Origin: JBEKYD01 sp049509915
GTDB lineage: Bacteria > Acidobacteriota > Terriglobia > Bryobacterales > Bryobacteraceae
Reading direction: 5' to 3'
Assembly: GCA_049509915.1 (NCBI GenBank)
Contig: JBEKZL010000025.1
Location: 1-41,323 of the forward strand
DNA length: 41,323 bases
The notes below the pieces were generated by a model. It made no database searches. It was not told where the DNA came from and saw nothing but the letters and a program-made list of their open reading frames with translations. This document shows, piece after piece, positions 40,023 through 41,323 of this stretch (its first letter is position 1; every line of letters begins with the position of its first letter). Both the position numbers and the translations under genes were made by a program.

Positions 40023-41186
40023 ATGTACCCTTTGACGATCGGATTGGCGATTGAAAACCGCGATTTGTGGGAGCAGGCGCAGTCGTGCCTGGCGCAATTG
40101 CCTTTCCGCATCATCGTCGAGCACCAGGACGTGGGCGACGTCAGTAACTTCCTGGACCGGCTGGAACGGATGCGGCCGGACGTCGTGCTGGTGGACATCA
40201 GCGGGTGGAAGGAACCGCTCGAAGGACTGGTATCGTCGATCCGCGCCGCCGCCGGCGACCCTATGATCGTGGCCTTGAACACCACCGCGCAGGCCGACGC
40301 CATCCTGTCGTCGCTGCGCGCCGGCATCAACGAGTACCTGTTTCCGCCTCTGCAGGACACCCTGCGGAAGGCGCTGGAGCGGCGCTCAAACGAGCGCAGC
40401 CGGCGGCGCGACGGGGGCACCAAGGGAGCCGGCAAGGCAGTGGGTTTCGTCTCCGCCAAAGGCGGCTGCGGCGCCACCACCATGGTCTGCCACTTCGCCC
40501 AGGAACTGGGCCGGCAGAACCTGAAGGTGCTTTTGGCCGATATGGATTTCGATGCAGGCCTGGTGGGCTTCATCACCAAGACCAAGTCGGTGTACTCGAT
40601 CCTCGATGCCATCAACAACCTGCACCGGCTGGACATTCACTATTGGCGGGCGCTGGTTTCAAACGGGATTCCCGGAGTCGAAATCGTGTCATCGCCGCTT
40701 GCCCTGGCGGCGAAAATGCAGCCGCGAGACGACCAGATCCGGCAGGTGCTGTCGTTTGCCCGCCCCAATTACGATTGGACGCTGGTCGATCTGGGCCGCG
40801 GCCTGGGGCGCATCGCCATGGCGGCGATGGAGGAACTGGACGAAGTGTGCCTGGTGACCACGCTCGAAGTACCGGCGCTGCATCAGGCCAAGCAGGTGGT
40901 GCAAACCCTGCTCGACGGCGGCTTCGGCAAATCGCGCCTGCGGCTGCTGCTCAACCGCGCTCCCAAGCGGCTGGACATCTCGCTCGAGGAGCTGGAAAAG
41001 ATGCTGGGCATTCCCATCTTCGGCACCATCATCAACGACTATCCCGAGTTGTACGAGACTTACGCCGAAGGCCGGATGCTGAATCGCAGTTCCGAATTAG
41101 GCAAGCAGATCGCGCGGCTGGCGCTCAAACTGGCCTCGATCGAAGAAGAGAAGACCGAAAAAAAACGCTTTGCGCTTTTTGGATAA
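40023..41186 (+). CDS. cpaE: Tad pilus localisation ATPase CpaE/TadZ
   Basis: CpaE/TadZ of 387 aa, a MinD/ParA-type ATPase that positions the pilus machine. The start at 40023 (MYPLTIGLAIENRDLW) has GGAG 8 bases upstream. Residues 1-125 form an atypical receiver with D58 in VVLVDISGW. The deviant Walker A is VSAKGGCGATT (K146), followed by LLADMDFDAGL as the switch/Walker A' region, and DWTLVDLGRG is the Walker B strand. The C-terminal basic tail is typical. It acts at the inner membrane together with CpaF, whose gene begins 23 bases downstream. Confidence 0.94.
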   Translation: MYPLTIGLAIENRDLWEQAQSCLAQLPFRIIVEHQDVGDVSNFLDRLERMRPDVVLVDISGWKEPLEGLVSSIRAAAGDPMIVALNTTAQADAILSSLRAGINEYLFPPLQDTLRKALERRSNERSRRRDGGTKGAGKAVGFVSAKGGCGATTMVCHFAQELGRQNLKVLLADMDFDAGLVGFITKTKSVYSILDAINNLHRLDIHYWRALVSNGIPGVEIVSSPLALAAKMQPRDDQIRQVLSFARPNYDWTLVDLGRGLGRIAMAAMEELDEVCLVTTLEVPALHQAKQVVQTLLDGGFGKSRLRLLLNRAPKRLDISLEELEKMLGIPIFGTIINDYPELYETYAEGRMLNRSSELGKQIARLALKLASIEEEKTEKKRFALFG

Positions 41187-41208
41187 AGGAAGGAACCACG
41201 AAAACCGT

Positions 41209-41323
41209 ATGCCTGCCCTCATGAATTCGTCCGCGAGACCCGGCGACAGCCGGGAATCCGGCTGGGTCAATCGCCTGTTCAGCAAGGAAGGCTACACCCC
41301 GGAGTACCAGGAGCTGAAGTTCA
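41209..41323 (+). CDS. cpaF: Tad pilus motor ATPase CpaF/TadA, N-terminal fragment
   Basis: The first 38 codons of a gene cut by the window end. From the ATG at 41209 it reads MPALMNSS, then WVNRLFSKEGYTPEYQELK; the last phrase is where CpaF/TadA proteins begin their conserved N-terminal helices (EYQELK-x-x-IH). AGGAAGG lies about 14 bases before this ATG; an in-frame ATG at 41221 is less well placed. Identity rests on this short stretch plus its place after cpaE, so the ATPase motifs themselves are not in view. Confidence 0.72.
   Translation, partial: MPALMNSSARPGDSRESGWVNRLFSKEGYTPEYQELKF

Noticed and set aside
38183..40636. An 817-codon open frame on the minus strand
   Set aside because: It lies entirely antisense to the clear cpaC and cpaE genes, and its translation is His/Arg-rich with no domain. 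High GC makes long antisense frames common here.

Overview
The window is 41.3 kb of GC-rich, densely packed bacterial DNA. No rRNA, tRNA, phage, insertion sequence or CRISPR array was seen. Several traits together suggest an acidobacterium of the Solibacter/Bryobacter kind: exported Gfo/Idh/MocA oxidoreductases with twin-arginine signals, FG-GAP propeller proteins, a Tad pilus locus, many small palindromic intergenic repeats, and ATGA-coupled operons. This placement is inference from gene content; no marker gene was compared.

Layout. (1) 1-5319: a carbohydrate cluster on the + strand, with a GH27 alpha-galactosidase (5' end outside the window), a Tat-exported Gfo/Idh/MocA oxidoreductase, an exported FG-GAP/VCBS propeller and a GH4 NAD/metal-dependent glycosidase. 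(2) 5474-8762: an MFS exporter, an unrecognised protein with a possible His/Cys dyad, and a Nudix hydrolase. (3) 8832-12682, minus strand: a translationally coupled run of a PLP dehydratase-like enzyme, an ABC ATPase, an ABC-2 permease and an exported beta-sandwich protein. (4) 12746-16967: a small basic protein, two phosphorelay genes (one apparently a broken hybrid-kinase tail), a methyltransferase and a ribokinase-type sugar kinase that start head to head. (5) 17275-19151: a two-domain ThyX-like protein divergent from dUTPase, suggesting a dTMP-synthesis pair. (6) 19309-26512: a YfhO-like membrane protein, a large exported protein coupled to an exported caspase-fold protein whose catalytic His and Cys are both replaced, and a Cys/Met-metabolism PLP enzyme. 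(7) 26557-33678: an exported repeat protein, an SSS symporter coupled to an APC permease, a small AT-hook protein, a second Tat-exported Gfo/Idh/MocA oxidoreductase and an adenosine-specific-kinase family protein. (8) 33832-41323: a LuxR-type response regulator, a 492-bp AT-rich spacer, and the start of a Tad pilus operon (PilZ, polytopic membrane protein, flp, cpaB, cpaC, cpaE, and cpaF cut by the window end).

The most unusual signals are the double-mutant pseudo-caspase and its coupled partner; a palindromic repeat apparently captured inside the pseudo-caspase N-terminus; the ThyX-like fusion whose two halves seem to carry complementary parts of the ThyX motif; and a Tad operon headed by a c-di-GMP-receptor domain and a GT-C-like membrane protein. 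At least four families of intergenic palindromic repeats recur in the window.

All functions are read from sequence motifs by eye. No database search, structure prediction or alignment was run.
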